Origin: an uncultured Collinsella sp.
Lineage (GTDB): Bacteria > Actinomycetota > Coriobacteriia > Coriobacteriales > Coriobacteriaceae
Direction: 5' to 3'
Length of the DNA: 18,708 nucleotides
Assembly: GCA_900543945.1 (NCBI GenBank)
Contig: UQTN01000033.1
Span: 1 to 18,708, forward strand
Shown: in pieces, positions 12,241 through 18,708 of the stretch
Position numbering within the stretch: position 1 is the stretch's first letter
Layout of the letters: each line of letters opens with the position of its first letter
Position numbers and translations under genes: made by a program
The notes under the pieces: generated by a model
The model's database searches: none
What the model saw: only the letters and a program-made list of their open reading frames with translations
Told to the model about the DNA's origin: nothing

Positions 12241-14393
12241 TACGACCCACCGCCCAAAGCGCCAACCAGCGTGGCGACATCGACGGTGAGCGGGATGGAG
12301 CCGCCGCCGGGCAGAGGAATCTCCGCAAGCGTGAACACCGTACCGCTAATGGTGCGTTCGACTTGATATTCCAACGCCTCGCAAAGCGCCTTGGGATCGG
12401 TCACGCCCAACGGAATACTTCGCAGCTTGTCTTGCGCTTGAGAGAGACCGGCAATGTCAGACCCCGGACTCTTAATGACGTTGGCGGAATCGGTCAGCAC
12501 CGGCTTTCGCAGGCGCAAGTCGCACGGTTCCAAACCCAGCGCCGCCACGGACGCCGAAACGGTATCGCCGAGCCACGATGCAATGGAGTCCAACGCACCG
12601 TTGCCCCCTCCTGGGCCCTTAATCATCTCGTCCATAAGTTCGTCGGCCGAACCTTGGATGTCTCCGTATCCCACAAGCAGCCGTCCCCAGACATCCATGA
12701 CGCCATCGAGCACGCCGGCAACGCCACCCGAGCGTTCCTTCAATGTCGAGAAAAATCGCGAAAGCACGTTGTTTTGCGCCGTCGCCCCATCGGGCGCCAG
12801 CACCGCGGCAGAGATGGCACCGCGATCGCCAAGCCTGACTGCCGTGTTAAACGAAGAGTTGAGCTCATCGGGGCTCGAGATGGCACCCGAAACCGCAAAG
12901 GCAACCACGCCGTTGCGACCGGGCGGAGCGATACGCGGACGCTCACCGGAAAGTTCTTTGATGGCGGTATCGAACGCATTGCCCGCACGGTCGGCTTCGT
13001 CCTCGGTCTGACGCTCGAGCTCGAGCTCCTTGTTGCGACAGTCGACGTAGTCCTCCAGGGCGTCTTTAAACTTGTCAAAGTGATACTCGAAGCCGTTTTC
13101 GATAGAGGTTGAAGGCGCCGCAACAGCACCAAGCGACAAAACGCCAAAATGGCATTTGCTGCATTTATCCTGTCCATCGTAATCGGCAACCGAAGCAAAT
13201 CCGCTCGGCGTCCCTTTCTTATAGTTAGGGCAGGTCGTCCCGTAATGCAGATACGCCTTGTCATCGTTCACGCTCGTCGGCCACACCGCATCGGTATAGA
13301 GTTCCGTCGCCCGAACCTCATCAGAGTTGCGCGGCAGCAGCGGAATATAGGAGGAAACCCTGTCTCCGTTCTCGGTTATATATGCCCGATCGACCTCCGC
13401 GTTCGCATAGGTATAAAACGCCTTACGCGCCGCAGACTCTGCCTTCATCTCGACACTCGAGCCCTGGGGCTTCTCATTTGTCAGACGCCAATGGTAGTAG
13501 TCCTTCGCGCGATCAAGGGCAACTTGAGGCTCCCACGTAACGCTCGATGAGTAATGCGGATTTTGAACACCGGAAAGATCCGTTAGGCTTTTTGCGCGCT
13601 CCCACATACAAGAACAGCTGCCGACCGAGCCCTTGTCAGACCCACCACAATCCGCCAGCCAAGCGCGCTCCTTTGCCTTCGCCGTCTCCTCCGAGGCCTT
13701 CCGCAGCTCCTCGGCCGCACGCTCTAAATCATCTGATGTGTCTTTAATGGTATCGGTCGAGATCTCTGACCCTTTGAGCGCAGCAAAGTCCGACTCGGAT
13801 GTCCTGGGCACGGCAAGCGCCGTACCGGTATAGGTCACACTATCGGTATCCTGCGCCGACACCGCCTGCGTGGCACGCGCGGCGATCAGATACGGCAGAG
13901 CCGTCTCGATTTTCTGTAAGCCTTCCGATGCGCTTTTGGCAAACTTGTTGCGCGTTTTAATGATCTCGATCCCGGTGTCGACCATATTGCCGGCAACCGG
14001 CTCGGCACCCGGGATGAGGATGGCGACCAGGCCCGTCCCGATCGTGGCAAACCCCGCCAGCCCCAGACTCAAGATACTCGCATCAACCACCGTGGCAGCC
14101 GTGTGATAGGACGACACTACGTTGGCACCCGCCAGCGCGCCGCTATCGGCCGCCACCTGGGTGTCCCCGGCACGCGACATGCTCCATATCGCCGCGGTCG
14201 ACGAAAACAACAATGTGAGCACCACTAGGATGACCACGGCAGAAGAAAGCGTGGTATAGGCGCCGTCTTCGATAAACAGATCGACACCGGCTCGACCCAT
14301 AAAGCCGCCTCGCTTGCAATGGCAGCTCGGACGGCGCGTCAAAACGCGTCTAGACCAGAAACGCTTAATCCCATGTAGCAATCCACGAATCAT
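12240..14393 (-). CDS. Large TadG-like Tad-pilus membrane-anchored protein, 717 aa
   Basis: After a basic N-terminus the protein has FIEDGAYTTLSS and one membrane helix at about residues 50-70, followed by DTQVAADSGALAGANVV, the typical start of TadG-like (Flp-pilus-associated) proteins. The rest is a large extracytoplasmic region with a Glu/Lys/Ala-rich coiled coil (about 217-245) and cysteines at 249, 260, 262, 388, 411 and 414 (CSKC), then Gly/Ser/Ala-rich segments. No catalytic motif is recognised. A structural or adhesive role at the pilus base or tip is inferred. The start at 14393 has GGAGGGAG just upstream and overlaps the preceding gene by 29 bases; ATG at 14300 is a second choice. 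Its TAA overlaps the next ATG. Confidence 0.78.
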   Translation of the reverse strand: MIRGLLHGIKRFWSRRVLTRRPSCHCKRGGFMGRAGVDLFIEDGAYTTLSSAVVILVVLTLLFSSTAAIWSMSRAGDTQVAADSGALAGANVVSSYHTAATVVDASILSLGLAGFATIGTGLVAILIPGAEPVAGNMVDTGIEIIKTRNKFAKSASEGLQKIETALPYLIAARATQAVSAQDTDSVTYTGTALAVPRTSESDFAALKGSEISTDTIKDTSDDLERAAEELRKASEETAKAKERAWLADCGGSDKGSVGSCSCMWERAKSLTDLSGVQNPHYSSSVTWEPQVALDRAKDYYHWRLTNEKPQGSSVEMKAESAARKAFYTYANAEVDRAYITENGDRVSSYIPLLPRNSDEVRATELYTDAVWPTSVNDDKAYLHYGTTCPNYKKGTPSGFASVADYDGQDKCSKCHFGVLSLGAVAAPSTSIENGFEYHFDKFKDALEDYVDCRNKELELERQTEDEADRAGNAFDTAIKELSGERPRIAPPGRNGVVAFAVSGAISSPDELNSSFNTAVRLGDRGAISAAVLAPDGATAQNNVLSRFFSTLKERSGGVAGVLDGVMDVWGRLLVGYGDIQGSADELMDEMIKGPGGGNGALDSIASWLGDTVSASVAALGLEPCDLRLRKPVLTDSANVIKSPGSDIAGLSQAQDKLRSIPLGVTDPKALCEALEYQVERTISGTVFTLAEIPLPGGGSIPLTVDVATLVGALGGGS

Positions 14394-14841
14394 AATCTCC
14401 CTCCAGCCATTCGGGACGCGATTGATACGAGACATCGACCTTGAGCTCAACGTAGCCGCCCTCGGCGGCACCACCCATAGCCTGCGCAAACGCACCGATC
14501 ACGGGCAACGGCTTGACCTCGCCGGAAACGGACACGGACGAGACGCCACCCGCACCGGCCCGGCCAAGCTCGATATCCCACGACAGCGGCCCGCCGGCAT
14601 GAAAGATCGAAACGTTGGGCACTGCGGCAAGCCGGCGGCGGGTGAACTCCTTAAGATCATCGTCCTCCGCCGTCGTCGTGGTCATGAGCCGCGCGGTCTC
14701 GGCGGCGGCAGACTCCATGACCGCGCGCGTATAGAGCAGGCACACCGGTTGCAGTGCGAGAAGGATGAGCGTCAGAAACGTCGGCAGCAAAAAAGCGGCC
14801 TCGACCGTAGACTGCGCCCGGTCCTCGCACGCGATATCAAT
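14365..14841 (-). CDS. TadE-like minor pilin, 158 aa; start uncertain (possible ATT)
   Basis: The sequence ACEDRAQSTVEAAFLLPTFL leads into a hydrophobic helix (LTLILLALQPVCLLYT), then an extracytoplasmic domain ending WLEGDYDSWIATWD, typical of TadE. No ATG, GTG or TTG lies in frame near the natural N-terminus. The codon best placed is ATT at 14841, which overlaps the preceding TGA (ATTGA), with TAAGGA eleven bases upstream; it would give (M)DIACEDRAQ. The alternative is ATG at 14901, inside the preceding gene with no good ribosome site, adding 20 unlikely residues. The open frame itself runs much further back, to 15306, but that part is a shadow of other genes. The TadE identity is firm; the start is not. 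Confidence 0.78.
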   Translation of the reverse strand: MDIACEDRAQSTVEAAFLLPTFLTLILLALQPVCLLYTRAVMESAAAETARLMTTTTAEDDDLKEFTRRRLAAVPNVSIFHAGGPLSWDIELGRAGAGGVSSVSVSGEVKPLPVIGAFAQAMGGAAEGGYVELKVDVSYQSRPEWLEGDYDSWIATWD

Positions 14842-15055
14842 ACAACGCGATGTCCTTAGCGCCCGCAGCGGCGTCGATAACCGACATCGAGGCAACGCCA
14901 TGGGATGCCGCCCGCTCGACCAGCGCCGCCAAGCGCCCATCGGTGCCAGCACGCCAAAGTCCCGCAATCGCCAGCACGATCGATAACAGCGCCACCGTGA
15001 CGATGGCGTATTCCACAGTCGCTTGGGCAACCTCCTCACGCAGAACGCCATGCAT
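14837..15055 (-). CDS. Short TadE/Flp-like minor pilin, 72 aa
   Basis: This is a short prepilin-like protein: MHGVLREEVAQATVEYAIVT, a hydrophobic helix VALLSIVLAIAGLW, then a short soluble tail ending AAGAKDIALY. It shares the EE-x-AQATVEYA block with Flp and the TadE-like proteins encoded here. It lacks the long extracytoplasmic domain of TadE, so it may be a minor pilin or a shortened TadE. GGAGGGG precedes the ATG at 15055. It begins two bases before the end of the preceding gene and is overlapped by the next. Confidence 0.8.
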   Translation of the reverse strand: MHGVLREEVAQATVEYAIVTVALLSIVLAIAGLWRAGTDGRLAALVERAASHGVASMSVIDAAAGAKDIALY

Positions 15056-15056
15056 T

Positions 15057-15620
15057 TCACGACCCCTCCTTTGAGTTTATTGTTTGCGGGACCAGGCGCA
15101 CGGCGCGCAGACGACACGAAGCATCGCCAGTATCCGCGGCAACCGTCACCATATCGACCCAGCCGCGTCCGTCGCGCACGATAGCGCCCCACACGTTGCC
15201 CTTGATATCGAGATAGCCGCTCAGAGCAAGTTGTGCCGTGGGTACCTCGTGATAGGCACGCAGCATATCCGCTGCCGCTTCGGTCATCGGTCGGTCCTCG
15301 GACCATGCAAGCCGGACCGCAATCGCGTTGCCCTCAGGCGAATCCGTCGCAGTGCCAGACCGCTTGTCGAGCGCCCGCAGAAAGGTTTGCGCCGTGACAG
15401 CGACATCCGAATCGTCCGCATCTCGCATCTCATCTTTTTGAGACGCTACCGCCGAATCTGAGCCCAAATCGGAGGCGGTCCCAGGACGCTGCTGCCGCGC
15501 GGCGTTAAGCCCCCAAAGCACCACCGCTATCGCCACGGTCAGGCAAGCAAACACCAGCAGCACCCCGATGGGGCGCTCGCCCTCTACAGGCTGTTGATGC
15601 CCTCGCTGATCGCATCCCAT
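15057..15620 (-). CDS. Hypothetical membrane-anchored protein in the Tad operon, 187 aa
   Basis: I do not recognise this family. It has one N-terminal hydrophobic helix (IGVLLVFACLTVAIAVVLWGL), an Asp/Ser-rich linker (about residues 45-75), then a soluble domain with RLAWSEDRPMTEAAADML and GYLDIKGNVWGAIVRDGRGW. It is probably held in the membrane facing outward. Its place between flp and the TadE-like genes suggests a pilus assembly or surface role. The ATG at 15620 overlaps the flp 3' end by 37 bases with a weak AAGAG ribosome site. A later GTG in frame at the helix would lose the membrane anchor's flank. The start is uncertain, the frame secure. Confidence 0.7.
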   Translation of the reverse strand: MGCDQRGHQQPVEGERPIGVLLVFACLTVAIAVVLWGLNAARQQRPGTASDLGSDSAVASQKDEMRDADDSDVAVTAQTFLRALDKRSGTATDSPEGNAIAVRLAWSEDRPMTEAAADMLRAYHEVPTAQLALSGYLDIKGNVWGAIVRDGRGWVDMVTVAADTGDASCRLRAVRLVPQTINSKEGS

Positions 15621-15817
15621 AGCTCTTTAACCTTACCTTTAAATGCAACGATGGCAATAATCGCGATCACCACAAGCACGCCGACCAAGATGGCATACTC
15701 AGTGGTACCCTGTGCACTCTCCTCCTGCAATAGTTCCTTGGCGCGCTGACGAACATGTGCCGCCCGGCAAAACGCCCAGCCCTGGACCTTGCCAGCAGCG
15801 TCAGTCATCGTGTTCAT
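15584..15817 (-). CDS. flp: Flp-type major pilin prepilin, 77 aa
   Basis: This is the structural subunit of the Tad/Flp type IVc pilus. A ~30-residue basic leader (QRAKELLQEESAQG) precedes the processing site, followed by TTEYAILVGVLVVIAIIAIV, the helix that packs in the pilus, and a short tail ending DAISEGINSL. Cleavage is expected near the G of AQG-TTEY by a prepilin peptidase not in view. Mature length would be about 44 residues, in the usual Flp range. GGAGGA lies a few bases before the ATG at 15817. It starts ten bases after tadC and is overlapped by the next gene, so it depends on the operon promoter beyond the window. Confidence 0.93.
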   Translation of the reverse strand: MNTMTDAAGKVQGWAFCRAAHVRQRAKELLQEESAQGTTEYAILVGVLVVIAIIAIVAFKGKVKELWDAISEGINSL

Positions 15818-15827
15818 GTATTCCTCC

Positions 15828-16469
15828 CTACATCATCCCGCCTGCTCCCAGCAGCGGGCCCAATATGGACAGAAGCAACGCCGGCAAGATGAGCGTGCCG
15901 GTGGGAATCAGCAGCTTGACGGGCGCACGTTCGATCTCGCGCTCGACCGCAGCGCGATGAGCCGCACGGATCTCGCGACTTTGAGCGGCCAGCGTCTCGG
16001 CAAGTGGGGCACCCAGGGCGAGCGCCTGCCCCACCGTGATGGCAAAGGTCTCGAGCGCTCGCACGTCCAGGTCGCGCGCGGCGGCCAACAACTCGTCCTC
16101 ACGCGTGCCCACGCCCACCTGCCACGCCATGCAGGCGCGCTCAAGGCGAAGAGCCAGCACTGACCGGCGGTTGGCGCAGAAAATCTCAAGCGCCGCATCA
16201 AACGAAAGACCGGCCGAAAGACCCAAGCGCACAACATCGATCATCTCGGACACTTCGCCGAGCGACACTCGCGCCGGGCCGCCCGCTCCAACCGCGCCCT
16301 TCACTCGCGCGGTCAGAGCATCGACCACCGAGCAACCCGCAGCAGCGACCAGCACCGCCTCGCGCTTGCAGGCCCCTGCGATCTTGCGCGCATCCACCCG
16401 ATCCAAACCCGTCGCGACAAATACACTCAGGGCGCACAGGCAAGCCGCAACTGCAACCGAGGCGCTCAT
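15828..16469 (-). CDS. tadC: Tad pilus inner-membrane platform protein TadC
   Basis: TadC and TadB are the paired integral-membrane platform proteins of the Tad secretion/pilus machine. The N-terminus MSASVAVAACLCALSVF is a membrane helix. The type II secretion F (T2SSF) domain covers about residues 65-190 (LGEVSEMIDVVRLGLSAGLSFDAAL ... GAPLAETL), and a C-terminal helix (LLIPTGTLILPALLLSIL) ends the protein. The length of 213 aa is short compared with many TadC proteins (~300), as is usual for actinobacterial forms. ATG at 16469 overlaps the tadB TGA by four bases (ATGA), with GGAG upstream; open frame further left (to 16607) has unlikely Cys/Arg-rich sequence. Confidence 0.87.
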   Translation of the reverse strand: MSASVAVAACLCALSVFVATGLDRVDARKIAGACKREAVLVAAAGCSVVDALTARVKGAVGAGGPARVSLGEVSEMIDVVRLGLSAGLSFDAALEIFCANRRSVLALRLERACMAWQVGVGTREDELLAAARDLDVRALETFAITVGQALALGAPLAETLAAQSREIRAAHRAAVEREIERAPVKLLIPTGTLILPALLLSILGPLLGAGGMM

Positions 16470-17392
16470 AGCTCCACCCTCATAATGCGCCGGATAACCA
16501 CCAGGGCAACGGCGTTGAGGGCAAGACCCAGCACCACAGCGCCCGCGCCGGCAGGCGTCGCAAGACCGCGACGAAAATCTGCCGAAAGCAGCGCCAACAC
16601 CGCGCACATGCCCGCCGGCATCGCCGCGACCATATGCGCAGACATGCGAGCCTGCGACGTCTTAACATCCAGGCGGCGCTTGAGCTCAATGCGCTCCCCC
16701 ACCATGCTCGATGCCTCGGACAGTAAGTCGGCAAGCGGAGCGCCGGTGCGCTGAGACACCTTAAGCGCCAAGGTCACAAGCGAAAGACCGGGGGCGTCGA
16801 TACGCACGAGCAAGTCATCGAGCGCGTCGGTCGCCGAGATGCCGCAATCGATCGCCGCCGCCACCCGCAAAAACTCGTTATGCACTGGCTCTTGCGCATG
16901 AGCGCCCACAAAGCGCATGCCCTGGGCCAGCGAATGTCCCGAGGCAAGCGACATGGAAAGTGCGGTAAACGCCTCGGGCATTGCCTCTTCTGCATCGTGT
17001 TGCTCGCGCCGGCTCTCAAAGCCATCCCGAGCGGCACCAACGGCAAACGGAGCAACAAGTCCCAAGGCAAATCCGAGGGGCGATAACGACACCATCGTTA
17101 GTAAAACGCAGCAGACACCGCTCGATAGCAGCAGAAACGCCAAACGTCCCGAAGCATCTTCGATCACGAGGCCAAGGCGATGCGCCGGAGCCAGCGATGC
17201 CCACGAACGGGCGATCTTTTTCAGCAGATCGTTTTCCACCAGCTCACGCGGCAGCTTCTCTGCCACCGTCTCGAGCGCCTGACGTGCCAGCTCCGCCGGC
17301 GGTACCTGCGGCACACGAGGTTCCGCCCCGCACGCCGTCGCGACAGAAAGCCCTGCCAAGCCCCCTACGACGAGGGGCACAGTGATCTCCAT
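16466..17392 (-). CDS. tadB: Tad pilus inner-membrane platform protein TadB
   Basis: This protein is the partner of TadC in the inner-membrane platform, acting with the CpaF ATPase. It starts MEITVPLVVGGLAGLS (membrane or signal-anchor helix), has two central helices (LAFLLLSSGVCCVLLTMV and LGFALGLVAPFAVG), then the T2SSF domain (about 130-250: EEAMPEAFTALSMSLASGHSL ... LSLVTLALKVSQRTGAPLADLL), and C-terminal helices. The length of 308 aa fits TadB. The start at 17392 has GGAGGTGG just upstream and lies 28 bases inside the end of cpaF, so the two are likely coupled. Confidence 0.93.
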   Translation of the reverse strand: MEITVPLVVGGLAGLSVATACGAEPRVPQVPPAELARQALETVAEKLPRELVENDLLKKIARSWASLAPAHRLGLVIEDASGRLAFLLLSSGVCCVLLTMVSLSPLGFALGLVAPFAVGAARDGFESRREQHDAEEAMPEAFTALSMSLASGHSLAQGMRFVGAHAQEPVHNEFLRVAAAIDCGISATDALDDLLVRIDAPGLSLVTLALKVSQRTGAPLADLLSEASSMVGERIELKRRLDVKTSQARMSAHMVAAMPAGMCAVLALLSADFRRGLATPAGAGAVVLGLALNAVALVVIRRIMRVEL

Positions 17393-18693
17393 TCGTCCAC
17401 CTCCTCTTGTGTGAGCGTCCCCGACCGCAGGCCTTCTGCGATAAACGGCGGCTCGCGGTCAAGCGTCCAGGTGCGCTCGGCGGCATCGAACGTCACATAG
17501 CGCTCGAGCTCTACGCCGCCCGATGCGGCGCGTCGCACCCCCGAATACGAGGAGACGAAGCGCCTGCCATCGGCGTGGCGCTCGGACATCACGATACCGT
17601 CGAGCGCCATGGCAATCTGCTCCTCGATGAGCTCACTCGGCAGGTCGATGCCATAACGCGCAAGCAACGTCAGACGCACCACGGTCTCCTGTTCTGAACC
17701 CGCATGAAGTGTGGTGAGCGACCCGTCGTGGCCCGTGTTCATGGCCTGCAACATGTCGCAGCACTCGGCACCGCGCACCTCGCCCACCACGATGCGGTCG
17801 GGGCGCATGCGCAGGGCATTAGTTACCAGGTCGCGGATCGTCACCGCGCCTTCACCCTCAATTGAAGCCTCGCGCGCCTCTAGGCGCACCACGTGCGGAT
17901 GATGCGCAAACTTGAGCTCGGCAGAGTCCTCGATCGTCACGATGCGCTCGCCGGTGGAAATCTCACATGACAACGCGTTGAGCAGGGTGGTCTTACCAGA
18001 TCCCGTGCCTCCCGCAACCGCCAGGTCCTGTCGCAGCGACACCGCGCACGACAGCAGCTGCGCATACCAAAGCGGCAGCGACCCCAGCCCCACAAGCTCG
18101 TCCAGCGAGCAGATACGGTCCGAGAACTTTCGGATGGTGAGAATCGGTCCGTCAATCGCCACAGGCGGAATCACCGCGTTGACGCGATAGCCCGTTTTGA
18201 GGCGGGCGTTGACGATGGGGCTGCGCTCGTCGATACGGCGGCCAAGTGGCGAGATGATGCGGTCGATAAGCACACGGATCTGTTCATCATCCTCAAACGC
18301 ATGCTCGATGGGGTACAAGACGCCGCCGCGTTCAAAGAAAGCCGAGCGGCAGCCGTTGATCATGATCTCGGTAACGGTGTCGTCCTCGATGAGCGGCTGC
18401 AACGGCCCCAAGCCCACCACGTCATCCAAAATCTCGTCGATGATGGTTTCGCGCTCGGGCGTCGCGAGATCGGTCGGCTCCTCAACATTGAGCGCCGCCT
18501 CCACCGCGGGACGCAATTCCGAGCGGGCAAGTGCCGGGTCGATATAGGCGCTGATACGCGCCACTTCGTCGTAACCCATGCGGTCCATCACGGCGCGCTT
18601 GGTGCGTCGTTTCACGGCGCGGCGACGCCCCGCATCTACAGGCGCTGCCGCCGCCGCAGCGCCGGCAGCCTTAATCCTCGTCTGCAGGCTCAT
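17365..18693 (-). CDS. cpaF: Tad pilus assembly ATPase CpaF/TadA
   Basis: This hexameric secretion ATPase of the GspE/VirB11 superfamily powers Flp pilus assembly at the cytoplasmic face. The N-terminal domain (PLQPLIEDDTVTEIMIN, about 97-113) is typical of CpaF. Walker A is GGTGSGKT (228-235), the Asp box IVTIEDSAEL (251-260), Walker B RIVVGEVRG (300-308), and the His box GHDGSLTTLH (321-330). The length of 442 aa is normal. The start at 18693 has GAGGGTG upstream. The last 15 bases of the window are presumably the end of another Tad gene. It overlaps tadB by 28 bases. Confidence 0.97.
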   Translation of the reverse strand: MSLQTRIKAAGAAAAAAPVDAGRRRAVKRRTKRAVMDRMGYDEVARISAYIDPALARSELRPAVEAALNVEEPTDLATPERETIIDEILDDVVGLGPLQPLIEDDTVTEIMINGCRSAFFERGGVLYPIEHAFEDDEQIRVLIDRIISPLGRRIDERSPIVNARLKTGYRVNAVIPPVAIDGPILTIRKFSDRICSLDELVGLGSLPLWYAQLLSCAVSLRQDLAVAGGTGSGKTTLLNALSCEISTGERIVTIEDSAELKFAHHPHVVRLEAREASIEGEGAVTIRDLVTNALRMRPDRIVVGEVRGAECCDMLQAMNTGHDGSLTTLHAGSEQETVVRLTLLARYGIDLPSELIEEQIAMALDGIVMSERHADGRRFVSSYSGVRRAASGGVELERYVTFDAAERTWTLDREPPFIAEGLRSGTLTQEEVDEWRSLCPSS

Positions 18694-18708
18694 CGCTGAT
18701 CACCCTCG

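Noticed and set aside
14842..15306. N-terminal part of the long frame containing the 158-aa TadE
   Set aside because: It overlaps the 72-aa and 187-aa genes out of frame with an Arg/Cys-rich sequence unlike TadE.

Overview
The window is GC-rich and almost entirely coded on the minus strand. Gene content and style (RsmA/RsmI/RlmH, an actinobacterial-type Tad pilus operon ending in a DUF192 gene, strong GGAGG ribosome sites, tightly overlapping genes) suggest a Coriobacteriia-type actinobacterium, most likely Collinsella or a close relative. The genus is inference from overall character; no search was run.

Layout from left to right: (1) 1-43, the 5' half of tRNA-Arg(ACG), cut by the window edge, with a good promoter. 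(2) An unrecognised 126-residue gene with a LexA-like palindrome upstream. (3) serS with a clear terminator. (4) A divergent promoter region with two perfect 12-bp palindromes and a 57-codon membrane microprotein at 2069-2242, the only plus-strand gene I support. (5) A nested inverted-repeat/terminator region. (6) An apparent operon SPFH/band-7 protein - rlmH - proC, read right to left. (7) tRNA-Leu(CAG). (8) A second apparent operon, GH5-like protein - rsmI - metG - rsmA - tatD. (9) About 600 bp without a gene, holding three tandem REP-like hairpins and an element next to tRNA-Phe(GAA). (10) A Tad/Flp pilus operon from the right edge: cpaF/tadA - tadB - tadC - flp - membrane-anchored unknown - TadE-like minor pilin - TadE-like - large TadG-like - TadE-like (probably frameshifted) - DUF192. 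The Tad genes mostly overlap or nearly touch, so they are probably co-transcribed and translationally coupled. CpaF would power the TadB/TadC platform to assemble Flp with the TadE-type minor pilins. The prepilin peptidase, CpaB/RcpC and CpaE/TadZ are not in view.

The most unusual signal is shared by the two complete tRNA genes. Each has its 3' end plus terminator duplicated as a perfect 60-63 bp direct repeat. The copies are separated by a 123-129 bp core of hairpins, and each core ends in an inverted 12-13 bp copy of the T-arm of that same tRNA. The two cores are alike in architecture but differ in sequence, which suggests an undescribed class of small tRNA-targeting element. Other points of interest are a GH5 exoglucanase-like protein that has lost two catalytic-site residues, a probable single-base frameshift at a tadE/DUF192 junction, a possible ATT start codon, and a common AQ[AGS]T[VT]E processing motif in four pilins.
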